Part shown: one piece after another, positions 42,888 through 54,100 of the stretch | How the letters are laid out: each line of letters opens with the position of its first letter | Position numbering within the stretch: the stretch's first letter is position 1 | Assembly: GCA_016490735.1 (NCBI GenBank) | Contig: JAEMWC010000263.1 | Coordinates: 133,501-197,500 of the forward strand | Source: Pachyseris speciosa | Taxonomy: Eukaryota > Cnidaria > Anthozoa > Scleractinia > Pachyseridae | Length of the DNA: 64,000 nt | Direction: 5' to 3' | Translations under genes and position numbers: made by a program | Notes under the pieces: generated by a model | Databases searched by the model: none | What the model was told of the DNA's origin: nothing | The model's input: only the letters and a program-made list of their open reading frames with translations

Positions 42888-45800
42888 CGCCAACCCTGCT
42901 CCCCTCATGTGATAGTGAAGAATAGTTTTACTGACCTGCAGCTGTATATATCATTGATGTGCATCTTACTGTTGAATGCCATAGCCTCCAGACTGTCAGT
43001 CATTGGCCCATCTAAGATTCGCACCCCTGTCAAGTAAAAGGATTGCTAAATAATTCTATTATTTTCAATTCAAAGGAAATTAAAACAGGAAAATTCCTAA
43101 CAGTGAGCAAACATCACTACTTATTCTTACAAATATTATTTCTTTCAAATAGTCAAATTCAAAGCTATAGCACCAGAACAGCCAACAATCGTGTGCTTCA
43201 TTGCCGAACTAATCTGAAAAAATTCACAATTCTTTACCAAGGTCCAAAGATTTGGAAATCCCTCCCCAGGTGTTACAATCACTTCTCTATCAAGTCTTCC
43301 TAACTTTAAGAAGAAACTGTTACAGGTTTTAGTAAAATAATTACTGAATTTGGCTAGGCCACACACTTAAGCACTATCTATGTAGACATATTGTCAGTAT
43401 ACACTTGTAAGGTGGCCTCAACTAAAAGCTTGGTGGTTTCTAGAGGTCACCTTGCCACATTATTGTACTTTTATAAATTGTTAAATTTATTATCAGAAAA
43501 AAAAGGCAAATAATAAAAATGATGAAAAAAATGATGAAAAATTTGATCAATTTGACTCTGAAGGTAAATATAATCATTGATGAATAAAGCTTTGGAACAA
43601 TAATTGTTCCAAAGCTTTATTCATCAATGATTATATTTACCTTCAGAGTCAATTTGATCAAATTTTTCATCATTTTTTTCATCATTTTTATTATTTGCCT
43701 TTTTTTTCTGATAATAAATTTAACAATTTATAAAAGTACAATAATGTGGCAAGGTGACCTCTAGAAACCACCAAGCTTTTAGTTGAGGCCACCTTATTAT
43801 TAATAAATATAAAAAATTTAAACACAAAGTAGTGATAACCCATGTTTAACAAACTATATAAATTAATGCTTATACATAGTACACTACATGTATGTCAATT
43901 TATTGTGGAACAGGTTAGAAGACTCACTAGTTTGTCATGATGACTCAGTTGATACATGTACCTCAACAAAAATCATGTAACAGTCAAGTCAGGTCAAGCG
44001 TACCCCCCTAGATTACATTAATGAGTTGATTATTTGATCGTTTTGAATAATGCAATCATTTTTGAAATATTCGAATCAAACTTCGATTGCTGATTGGACT
44101 AAGCGAACAAAAGATGCTCCTTATATGGGAAATCAACGCATCCAACATGGCGTCCAACGTAAATTAACGGTGAGTGGAAGTGATAGGTGAAAAACGGTAT
44201 TGTAAATGTTATTATCGAGCAGTTTTTTTGCTTTCTACATCCCATACAGCTTATAGAAGTCTTATTCGTGATAAAAGGATTTCAGGCGAAGTTCTAGCAA
44301 GTCTTCTCGTCAATATTTTTGGTTGTTTACAATGCTGTAGGGTATCAGCTGTGTTTAATTTCGCTCCGTACAAATTTATTATTTTTAGGATTCCTTGGAA
44401 AGAACAATGTTGTTGGATTTTAAAGGGCTAAAAAAGGTGTGCTCTATTAAAAGAGATGACAGAATTAAAGTCTCGTTGGTCAAACGCGTTTTTCAAACAC
44501 ATCTACAGACAGAGTCCAATCAGCAATTGAAGTTTGATTCAAATATTTCAAAAATGATTGCATTATTCGAAACGACTAATGGGTTCAATGTTCAAATAAT
44601 CAACTCATTAATGTACTCTAGGGGGGTACGCTTGACCTGACTTGACTGTAATAAAACTTTCCAACCAGTCTGTGCATGTAGGATATCAAAAGTTGACTAC
44701 AAAAATTGGGTCTTTAGTGGTTGCCTATTAGATGCACAGTCACAACAGTCATGGTCATTTGCCAATTAAAAGTAATTTTCTGTACATGAGTGGCTGTAAT
44801 TTGGCAAGTAAGCCCTACATGCATCAACATAATAACCAGGTCTGCCTAGCAGGTTTTTTTTATTTGCAGCCTGGTTGCCCAAAAAATATTACATATTGAG
44901 AAAAGGCATCATTGCTGTGAAAGCTAATTGAAAATCATTTTGAAGTGACTGATATGATGACATGGTAATTGAAGTGGACTCAAAGTACATCCAACACATT
45001 TTAGGGTGACAATGTACTCTGATCATAGTTTCAAATCCTCCATGCATTGTCCAGTTACTCCCTGAACTGCATCCACGTCTCATTCTAGTTACCATAATTA
45101 TACAACATCACAATAACTGTGAGAAAGAGGAACTAAATTCATTGTTATCATTATTACCTGACACTTTTGCACCATAAGCAACTCCGACTGCACAGTATGT
45201 GTTTGGCACGGCAGCAATTTCACCTGCACACCTAATTTAATAAAAATATTACAACGTAAAATAAAAGCAATAACTTTACAGCTTGTAGGATTTTGTATTT
45301 TGTATTTTAGAGCCTTCAAGGAATCCTTGCACTTTCAATTTAACCCTTTAATTAACCCTTAAGGGGTCTCCCTTTGACAAGTAAAATTGTCTGGCATTAG
45401 ACAGAGTAAAATCTATAAGTCACTCTTAGGGAGGAAAGGGTTAAAGGAGATAGTTTTTAACCCTTTAACCCCTAAGGGGTTCCCTTTGACAAGTAAAATT
45501 AATCATCTGGCATTAGACAGAGTAAAATCTATTAGTCACTCTTAGCAAGGAAAGGGTTAAGGGAGACAGTTTTTTTAACCCTTTAACCCTAAGGGGTCTC
45601 CCTTTGACAAGTAAAATCATCTGGCATTAGACATCTAGTAAAATCTATAAGTCACTCTTAGGAGAAAAGGGTTAAGAAGGAGTGAACAGGCCTGATAGTC
45701 ATGTCAGGAAAATGGGTACCGGTATAGTGTATGCAGTTTCATGTGTTACTGGTAGCTAAAATAGCACAGTGTGTGTAACTCTGCTCTGATAACAAACAGA

Positions 45801-48800
45801 TGGCATCAAAACATCATTGATAAGAGCAATGAAGTACACCAACCAAGTCTATCATCTGTGCATTATCAGTGAGAGTACTGTCAAATGGAATCTATAATAG
45901 TGTTACTTTGTTTTATACATTGTTTTGACATAATCGCCATCCCTATGCAAAATCAGAAATGTTCATAAAAATGTTGGTAGTGATGTTTTTCATTTCATCA
46001 TTTTTTATCCATTTTAATTTGTATGTGTATACTATACACCTCACTACTGTTGTCTAAACAAGAAATTTAATAAAAAAAACAACAAACAAACTTTAGCAGT
46101 GAACACACCTTGCACATTGGCCTTCACTTATGAAAATGTAGATACTATAAGCCTAGTTAATTATAATCCTTTTAATCCTGAGAAGCACGGCCATTCATTG
46201 ACTATTTTAAGGTAATGTTTATAAATGAGCAGGGGTGTTGGTGCAGCCAAGTGTTTTTAAAGACTCCATAAAACACAAATTGCAAATTTATTGAATGGCT
46301 TCAAAAGCTTTACTGTACATACATCTATCCATTCTTACACTGTCTTATGTTTAGATTTTGGGTTATTTTGGCCTAGAAAATCGGACATGAAATTTAGCCA
46401 CGTATATATCCCATATAAAGATATTCACTCATTATTTCATTTAATTTATTTTACAAGTATTTCCTTCTTGAATTATAATCAATTTTTGAAGTTAATAATT
46501 ATATTAAGTTTAAGTTGTGAATTGCTACTACCTTGTTCCATGGTGGTTTAAGCCAGCTTCATCTGCTCTCGGCATTGGATCATCATCATTTGAGTTTATA
46601 TCCCAGCTGCCTTCTGAGCACTACATGCATTGAATGTGATTTCAACTTAATTTATTGCAGTTCACTCAATAAAATGACTGTTTAAAATGATTATAGCTAC
46701 TTGTTAATATTTAACTAATAACAAATGTGGACAAAATCATATACAATCGTTTATTCCAAAGTAGAGCAAATTTAGAGAGATTTGGATTTTAAGGCCAAAA
46801 AGTGATATACATGTACTCTTTAGCCCCTTTTGTGGGAAGCCCTTCAATTATAATTAAGTACAGCAGTTAACAAAATATGTTTTTGGGAAATGTAGACGTC
46901 CAACCAATGTGACATGAACAGTCACCCTCTTCACCTTATGTTATGAAGACAAGAAGTAAAGCAGTTGAAACACTATGATTTCTATCTCAAATAACTCCAG
47001 ACTATTACTTCTAAATATCATTTGGTCTTTTAACCTTTAATGCAGATGGTTAATAAATTGCAGGTTTTGTTTTGCATCTGACTTATAAATAAGTTTTTAA
47101 TGATCATAACATTATACTTTATTACACTTAATTTATAATTACATGATTAGGAATTAAATTTATACATGAGCCTGTAATATTAATATAACTTAACTTGGAG
47201 TAATTTTAATTTCTAATTAACAAAGTTAATTGAAAATTTTTTTGTTTCTCTGATAATGAACAAGTGATACCAACAAAGGAAACTTGAAATGAGTAGATTG
47301 CAGCCAGGGGAAACTGGGGGAGCTACTCCCCTTGAAAAGTTATTAATATTAGATATGAGCTGCCCCAAATAGGATTAAGAAAGAGTTTTTAGCTCAAAAT
47401 TTTGCTGTTTTGGTCTGAAAACAGGTGTGCATTTTACCCACCACAATCTGAAATTGAATATGGAACCACAGGAGGGTAGAAAGAGGTAAATGCTTTTTGT
47501 CACAAAGTAACAAAAAGTATCATGCATCTGAAACGCAATTTATCACCAGTGACTGTGTTTGTCTTCAGTTCCAATGATGCTACAAAAAAGCCAGTGGGAC
47601 AAATATGTCTACAGGCCTGGATTAAATAAGTCTCAAAACTGGTATTGATTTTTGATGCCAGGTCTGTAAAGGGGTATCGAAAATGGAAAGGTTTGGTCTG
47701 AAATGGGGTCAGCATTTGGAGAACCAAGTGGCACATCCCTATAAAAAAATTCTGAGAAATCCCTGTCTTTTGATACCCCTAGTTAGCACCAAAGGTTTAA
47801 CAATGTAACATTTATGAACACAATTTTTCCATAGACTGTACAAGATGCTACCATTATGTAATACTTACATAGTTGTCAAGAATATCTGGATTAGTCCATT
47901 CCACACCTTGGAAATACAAATAAATAAAATTTTACATTTTGTGAGTATTGACAGCTGATAATTACATGACTCTACATGCAGAACAACCTAGATGTGTACC
48001 TTGCTAGTTTGAACAACTTTTGATGTGTCAGTGCTATCCAACGCAGGCAGCAATCTGATAAATTTTTATACACAATCTTATACCTTTAGCATTTGAGTGA
48101 AAATCAATCAATTTATAAATTATTAAAGTAGCCTTAAAAGGCCAAAACATTACCAGTATCTGAAGCTACCAATAATTTATGATATAGAACTGCTCATTCA
48201 TCCCAGAAAGATGTGGCAACTTAGAAGCCAACATAAAAAGATTCAAGATCTTTTGTTTCCTGCACAAGACTAGTGCTTCATTGGTGAGTGAAAACAACAG
48301 CTTTCAAACGACTTAGCCAAATTGTCATGATATCAATTTACTCAAGGCTGTGCTCTAAGAAAAAAATTTTGGGGATTCCAAAACTCTGAAGCTTTGAAAT
48401 TCAGAGCGCCTAGCATAATAATTTTATAGAAAAACTAAGATTTCCTTGTCACCCAAAGGCAAAAGTAAGTCACTAAACATTTGTTTTTACTCTCCCACAA
48501 ACACAGCACCACTAACAGTTCCTTAAAAAACTGCACATTCCTTTACCCAGGAAAAAAAGCCCATTAAATGCAGTAATTTAACAGAGTTAACAACAAAGAG
48601 CATTTGTGTCCTCTTGAAGGTCAGTGGAGTTCTGTCATGCACATGTGCCAGTGCATTCGCCTAATGTCAGTTCTCTCTCGTACCCTGCAGTGTTTTTACA
48701 ATGCACTTGTGCCAGTGCATCCATCAGGGGGTCTGCGTTCCCTTGCGGGTTTGCTGTGTTCATTTATGCACGTGCACCAGTGCATGCTCTGAGCTAGCAT

Positions 48801-50831
48801 TGGTATCCCCGGCAGTCAGTGGTCTTCTGTTGTTCACATGCACCTAGATTCCTTGTGTGGGGGCTCATGGCTGGGTTGCAAGGATTTGCCAGCCATGGGA
48901 GCATTCTCATTTAGGAGCTAGTTGCAAATAGTGGAAGCTCCTGGATGTCAGGGGGATCCAACTTCCATTTAGCGATGCAGTTGTTAAAAAGTGGATAAAA
49001 GCCCAAAGGTTTTAATCAGTCATGAAAGGGAACCAGGACTGGCCCATTAGCTATTATTATCAAAACTTAGCTCAGATGTATTGAATCCTTACCATCGTCA
49101 ATAACTGAAACAACTACTCCACGTCCTGTAACATTGTTCTCCCAAACACCAGTGACGTTAATGTCATGTCCTATGAATCGTAAATTATCCTGCAATAGAA
49201 ATAACACAGTCATTTGTTTAGATCTGTTAATTAAGCAATTACAGTGCAGGTAAAAGGTGTGCAAGTAGGAGTCATATTTTTACAAAAAAAATTTCATTCT
49301 TAATAATCATAGGAGTGTAGCCCACAGTGCTGTACATAAAACAGTTGAAAATGATTCAGTCTGTAGTTCCTGCATCTGCTCTTTACACCACATAGTCCAG
49401 TCCAGGTCATTCCTTTTCAATCTCATACCTGACTACTTTTCTCACTTTTAAATATTTTATTTTTAAATCATAAAACTATAAATTATATTTAAATTATAAA
49501 AATTATATTTTATTTTATTTTTATAAATGTACAATGAACAAATATGAAGTGGTCATTCAATAGCACATATTCACATATAACTTCTCGGTATTGAACTGGA
49601 TCTAGCATGAAGTGGAGGCTCTTGTGGGGGATACATTTACATAATTATGAAAGATTCCCCAGTCTAAGCCTTGTCTGCACACTGGTTCCAGCTTATTATA
49701 GAGGAATGGAATACCGTCTATTAAATTGATGATAATTAATGGACTTCAAACCCCAGGCATGACCAGTATGAACTGTTTGTGGCAAAATCACTCTTCAGTT
49801 GAATATGCAAGTCACAAGAGAAGGAAAATGATGTCCAAAGATAAAATTCTCCTAACAAACACCATAACAAACTTATGGAGACTGCTGAGGAGAATAAGCA
49901 GTTAAGGCTTATAAACAAAAGATAAAATTTCATACTTTGTTTTCATAACCACCTCTCTATCAAATAAATAAAAAACCGTAAACAGTTTTTGAAGAATGAA
50001 TGTTAGACAAGGAGAAAATGTGAGGCACAGAAGTAAACGAATCCCACCATTCAGTGAGATTACTGGGACTCGAAGACTTGTGACACTCTAAACCAAACAA
50101 ACAAACTCTTCCTCATCAATGATCTATTGAATGTGACTGTTGAACTGGCGTTGATGGTCATGTAAGCTTATTTAAAATAAAACAAAGTCAGTAAGCCACA
50201 AGCTGGCCAGGATGGCCAAAAAGGAGAGAATTAACAGGGCATCAAAGCCTACTGAAATAGACAGAGCAATCAACAACATTCAGGCGTTATCAGGCCTCCG
50301 GCATTTCAGAAGGTTTCAATTCAAGAACATGCAATAAATAAATTAATAATGATTAGTCAAGTCTGTTCTTACCAAGTGCCATTGACTCGGAAAATACTGA
50401 TCCTTAAATTGAAGGCTTCGTTTGTAACGCATCCTTACGATCTCTTGCCTCGACCATTCGATTTTAGGATGATTTGCTAAATGTTCGGTAATATTACCTC
50501 GCATTTTGTCGAGTTCGTGACGTTTGATTCCACTTTGGTTGAAGAATGTATCATGTACGTACAGGTAGTGGCCTACAAGACCTCCGATTTGGCCGCGATT
50601 AACGAGGCCCGCCTCGTTTGCTATGCGGTCGGCTGACGCATGGAGATCAGACATGTTAACATAGTGTTCCACTGGTATTCGGATCGCCCAAGATGATGAA
50701 AAGCTTGTTGAGTTCGCTGCTCTTTTGCCGTGGAATTCTCCGCTGGAACTTGAAAGGACGTTCATCACAAGAACAAAAACATACCAGTACAAAGACATGA
50801 AAAGCCGCCATTCCGGCAGCTTAATGGGCAT
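30695..50831 (-). CDS. PCSK7: proprotein convertase subtilisin/kexin type 7 (20 coding exons)
   Basis: Membrane-bound subtilisin-like endoprotease of the secretory pathway that cuts precursors after paired basic residues. Exons 5'-3': 50831-50373, 49189-49093, 47906-47869, 46620-46532, 45231-45158, 43026-42936, 42095-42041, 40811-40673, 40122-40022, 38238-38126, 37183-37129, 36750-36643, 35127-35025, 34910-34858, 34404-34307, 34001-33907, 33345-33255, 32773-32659, 31902-31727, 31028-30695. All phases agree, giving 827 residues (human 785). Signal peptide about 10-30; prodomain to the RYKR site at 135-138; catalytic D184 (VIDDG), H225 (NHHGT), oxyanion N325 (ASGNGG) and S402 (GTSAAAP); P domain about 475-615 including [12 protein letters not shown], a PC7 hallmark; one membrane helix about 659-678; cytoplasmic tail of about 150 residues, charged and longer than in human. 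[15 protein letters not shown] also points to PC7 rather than furin. Confidence 0.95.
33409..33831. repeat. dispersed CGAAAGTAACG motif cluster
   Basis: CCGAAAGTAACG and close variants (CCCGAAAATAACGG, CCAAAAGTAACGCC) occur at least six times in PCSK7 intron 16. Probably a decayed repeat element. Confidence 0.4.
36315..36540. mobile_element. 226-bp Mutator-type MITE with 9-bp target duplication
   Basis: Ends TAGCCTGGGACCAGGCTCCG and CGGAGCCTGGTCCCAGGCTA are perfect inverted repeats running on through CAGTGGGGTTAAGG. The flanking duplication is GAACAACTG at 36306-36314 and 36541-36549. Removing one copy plus the element gives a continuous sequence. Nine-base duplications are the rule for Mutator-like elements. 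The interior is GC-rich, unlike its surroundings. Located in PCSK7 intron 12. Confidence 0.85.
36798..37085. mobile_element. MITE family X, intact copy
   Basis: Ends AGAGCGGTTTTCAATTGAGT and CACTCAATTGAAAAGCGCTCT are inverted, flanked by TA on both sides. The interior has several ATTGG/CCAAT boxes. Fragments of the family lie at 15357-17225 and a piece near 32497. Located in PCSK7 intron 11. Confidence 0.7.
38505..38930. repeat. dispersed repeat copy 2 plus possible LINE tail
   Basis: 38505-38770 shares blocks with the repeat at 29224. From about 38790 a plus-strand reading [18 protein letters not shown] resembles a LINE C-terminus, but it is short. Confidence 0.35.
39208..39308. repeat. ~100-bp palindromic repeat
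   Basis: GACCTTTATGGGCTTTAAAA at 39227 is complemented by TTTTAAATGCCCATAAAGGTC ending 39288; outer arms ACATAAAATATTCGCG and ACTCATATTTTATGT extend it. A strong hairpin in PCSK7 intron 9. Confidence 0.6.
39685..39772 (+). repeat. (ACGGAC)n hexanucleotide array
   Basis: About 14 copies of GGACAC with one variant (TCTGAC) near the right end. The open minus frame coding Ser-Val repeats through it is a consequence of the period, not a gene. Confidence 0.9.
41078..41145. mobile_element. 68-bp Mutator-type micro-MITE with 9-bp target duplication
   Basis: Ends TAGCCTGCGAAC and GTTCGCAGGCTA are inverted and the flanking duplication is AAAAGAGCC (41069-41077 and 41146-41154). It shares the terminal TAGCCTG with the 226-bp element at 36315, so both probably belong to one superfamily. 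Confidence 0.75.
41228..41570. repeat. dispersed repeat (copy 3 of 3)
   Basis: Contains GACGGCAACGGCAACGAAAA, then inverted text CATTTCACGTTGTTTTTTGC and GGACGGCAAAGAAATGTACC matching the copy at 29224 in opposite orientation. Confidence 0.4.
42710..42905 (-). repeat. tRNA-Gly-like SINE (minus), copy 1
   Basis: The minus-strand head from 42904 reads GGAGCAGGGTTGGCGTAGTG with CACTTGCCTTCCACCAATGT and a B box CCAGGTTCAAATCC. The body (CAACTCTGCTCCAAGAGGTT type) is shared with the copy at 61830-62008. Confidence 0.65.
43140..43350 (+). mobile_element. LINE C-terminal fragment
   Basis: [18 protein letters not shown] followed by [12 protein letters not shown] is the end of a LINE ORF; a frameshift follows. 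Located in PCSK7 intron 5, antisense to the gene. Confidence 0.65.
43409..43795. repeat. 387-bp almost perfect palindrome
   Basis: The two 193-bp arms meet at A43602 with no loop (GGAACAAT-A-ATTGTTCC) and by eye differ at one base pair (GATCAATTTGAC on the left, complement of GTCAATTTGATC on the right). Ends are AAGGTGGCCTCAACTAAAAG and its exact complement, resembling the AAGGTGGCTC termini of the palindromes at 58979 and 62107. Confidence 0.9.
43981..44648. mobile_element. 668-bp MITE, TAA target duplication (PIF/Harbinger-like)
   Basis: Terminal inverted repeats of about 120 bp start CAGTCAAGTCAGGTCAAGCG and end CGCTTGACCTGACTTGACTG, flanked by TAA at 43978-43980 and 44649-44651. Three-base TWA duplications are characteristic of PIF/Harbinger transposons. 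No transposase is encoded. Located in PCSK7 intron 5. Confidence 0.75.
45342..45675 (+). repeat. three tandem copies of a ~115-bp unit
   Basis: Each unit has AAGGGGTCTCCCTTTGACAA, CTGGCATTAGACA and AAGTCACTCTTAGG, with small indels between copies. Directly upstream of (in genomic order, after) PCSK7 exon 5. Confidence 0.75.
45680..50340. other. PCSK7 introns 1-4 without clear elements
   Basis: Apart from exons 2-4 of PCSK7 this is AT-rich DNA. Near 48630-48790 three loosely similar ~60-bp blocks end in CAGTGCAT. No other gene is seen on either strand. Confidence 0.4.
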
Positions 50832-51150
50832 AACAAGTCACGAGGAAACTAGAGGAAACATTCGCTGACATTTCAACGAAGACAACCGCGAAAACTAAGA
50901 ACAAAGTTCATAAAAATGTGGCGATTCCCCTGTCCTTTAACCGCCATTCTTACACTTGAATGTAACCAGGCCTGCCTTTGTTTCAACGGACCGGAAGTTA
51001 TATCCAAAACATTTCTTTTGCTTGCAATGGATCTTGGGTATTTTTTCTCTGGTGTCCAGTGTTCCTTCCTCGCCTGAACCAACATGGCTGGATGAGGAAG
51101 GGTTTTCGAAGGGTATGAGGCAACTTCGGCGATTTTTGGCATACATCGCA
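50832..51150. promoter_or_regulatory. divergent promoter region PCSK7 / NATD1
   Basis: About 320 bp separate the chosen start codons of two genes transcribed away from each other. No core promoter box is unambiguous. If the NATD1 ATG at 51115 is used the gap is 283 bp. Confidence 0.5.
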
Positions 51151-54100
51151 ATGAGCTCCTACGAAGTGAAACACAATGTTAAAGGACGTGAATTCTATAT
51201 TGCACTGGAGAAAGGTTTCTGTTTTGTTCAATGATTCAGCAATTATCGTAACTTAAAGTTGTATAAAGTTGTAACAAATTGCTCCCTAATATTGTTGTTG
51301 TTTATAACGTGGGGATAACATTTAAAGTGTACAAAAGACTGATTATCATGAACATCTTTTTCTCACTTTTAAATTTCCCAGGCGCTGCCATTTTTTATTT
51401 CGTTACGTCAATTGGTTGCAGCTATTGTCAGGAAGTAAAAAACCCTTTGGGTTAGGCAACCGAATGACGTCACAAAATCCAAGATAGCGGCCAGCCGGGA
51501 AATTTAAAAGCGAAAATTGGCGATGATGATATCGATTGCTTTGTACCCTTAAATGTTATATCCACATTTTAAAACAAAATTTGGAATCTAGTTATTGTCT
51601 CCAACAATTTAGTGTCAATTTGTTGTAAGAGTGGAGGTTCCCTTTAATGCCTGGGGACAGTGAAATCAGCTGTGAAATGAGTTTGTTAATTATAAGCTTG
51701 ATTTGCATTTGGTATGAACATACTGACAGAAACATACAGCATTTCACAAAATCAAATATCTAATGCAATTAAAGAATTTTCATCTTTGTTTATCTGTTTT
51801 GGGAATTTTGTTATGCACATGTCATCAGCTTCCCTGTGAGGTTGACCCCTGGGCTATTAGCAGGGAGACATGGGGAGTACAAGGGGATGAATGAGATTCT
51901 TGCCCTGGGGTAGGAGAAAATCTTGACATTGTTTTACGATCAAAGATTAGGGTGTGGGAGAATTCACAAGTTTGTAAAGGATATCAGGGGGATTTTCTGC
52001 CTAGAGATGCCTCACCCAGGGGACTTTGTCTTGCAAGATTCCCCAACCCTCTGGGGAAATTCCTCAAGTTTGCTTGACTGATTTTGCAATCCACCTGGTT
52101 AACTCAGTGGTCGACCCCATGGGGAATCTGTTTCATACATTTTTATACTATATATAAACTTTGGCTAGGTTGAAGAATTCTGTTTACAAATCTTGTCTTA
52201 ATATTTCGTCATTGGTAAACACAAATTGTTGAGAAAATAACTGGAGCAATAATATTGCAGATTTCAGAGCCAGTTTTGATGATGTATTTTGGTGGTCTGC
52301 TTGGCTGATCATCGCAGTTATGAAATGTATGATTTTCATTTATTCATTCACACACATTCATCACAAAGCCAATAAATGAAAAAGCGATGATCAATCACAT
52401 ATTCATTCTTTAATCCGCAATTCAAATGTATGATTTTCATACATTCATTCACACATATTCATAACTCACGGAGATATTATGAACCAACCAAATGACCAGC
52501 TCCCAATTGGCTTGTTAGCTTAGTTGGTAGAGCACAGCACTGGTATCGCAGAGGTCGTGGGTTCTAATCCCATACAAGCCTTAATTTTTTTCAGGCTTTA
52601 TTTTCACTGCTACTCAAGTAGTGTGCATAACTGTGATAATCATTCACATATTAAGTTTAATCCACAGTTCAAACATGATTTTCATGTATTCATTCAAACA
52701 TATTCATGGGTATGTGATGAACCAACAAAATGACCAGCTCCCGGTTGGCTTGTTAGCTTAGTTGGTAGAGTGCTGCACTTGTATCGCAGAGCCTCATGGA
52801 TTGGAATCCTGTGCAAGGTTGAATTTTTTCAGGCTTTATTTTCACTACTGCTTAAGTAGTGTTCATAACTGCGATGATCATTCACGTATTCACACTGTCA
52901 TGTGTTGGAAAATTGCTTCAGAGGTCTTTGTCAGTGCCACTAACAGGTGGAAGTGCTGCCAATATTATTGTAGCTGTTGTACTTTTTCAGGAAATTACCA
53001 TGTCCTTCCTATATAAAGTTCTTTTTAATTATATAATTTATATAGGAAATTGATTATTCACATGCTAATTTATGGTAGACTTTTCAGACCCCCTTCCCCC
53101 GCCTCTTACCCCAGAAGTTTTTCAGGGGATATTGACTGACTTTCTGAAATTGCACTTAGTATGTCACTAGTGTTTACAGTATAATACATTCTTTATTTTC
53201 AATCACATGTCACAGCCAGTCTCTTGAGACCATACAGATAACAATTGAAGGCCTCGGAGCATAACCATCCTATGTCGAATTTTGGGTTGTTTTTCGATTT
53301 TGCCTGGATTTGCCCGAATTGTTGCATGTAAACTGCAATTCGATTGAAAGAAGATGTAATGCAACTTGCAAACCACTCCCATGGAAGGTTGGTTTCTTGG
53401 TGTACGTAAGAAAAAATGCATTTCTGGATTCTGGATGAATCAGTCAAAAAAATACCATACAATGTGTTTCCATCGATTTGCAGTTCACATGCAGAAATTC
53501 AGACAAATCCAAGCAAAATCGAAAAACGACTCAAAATTCGACATAGGATGGTTATGCTCCGAGCCCTTCAATTATGAAATGAAGAAATGCTGGTGGACAA
53601 ACAAAAATAGCTTATGAGAGATCTATTGTGTAAGTCCACCAGCATGGCAGTGATGACAACACATGAAAACCACCAATGATTTCCATAGCATACCACCAAC
53701 TACGAAACTTTCACTGATACTTTTTTAAAGACAAGACAACCAAACAGACTATCATATAAAATTCTCGTTGGCAAAAAGCAGAAAAAACCGATCGAAGCTC
53801 AAAGAAAATGGGTCGCGGACTGCAAACTCGAAACCCAAGAAAACATTGATTGGGACACAGTGTACCGATCATCTTTTCTGTGTACAAGGATCTCAAAACT
53901 AATTGTCTTCCAATTTAAGCTACTACACAGGAGATTAGCGACTAATAGTTTTTTAACAAAAATAAACCTACAGGATAATGAGCAGTGCACTTTTTGTCAA
54001 AATGATACGGAGTCTCTGATTCACCTCTTCTGGACTTGCAACATATCCACTCTTTTCTGGCAAGATTTTAAGCAATGGGCAGTTAATCGTGGAGAGCTTT

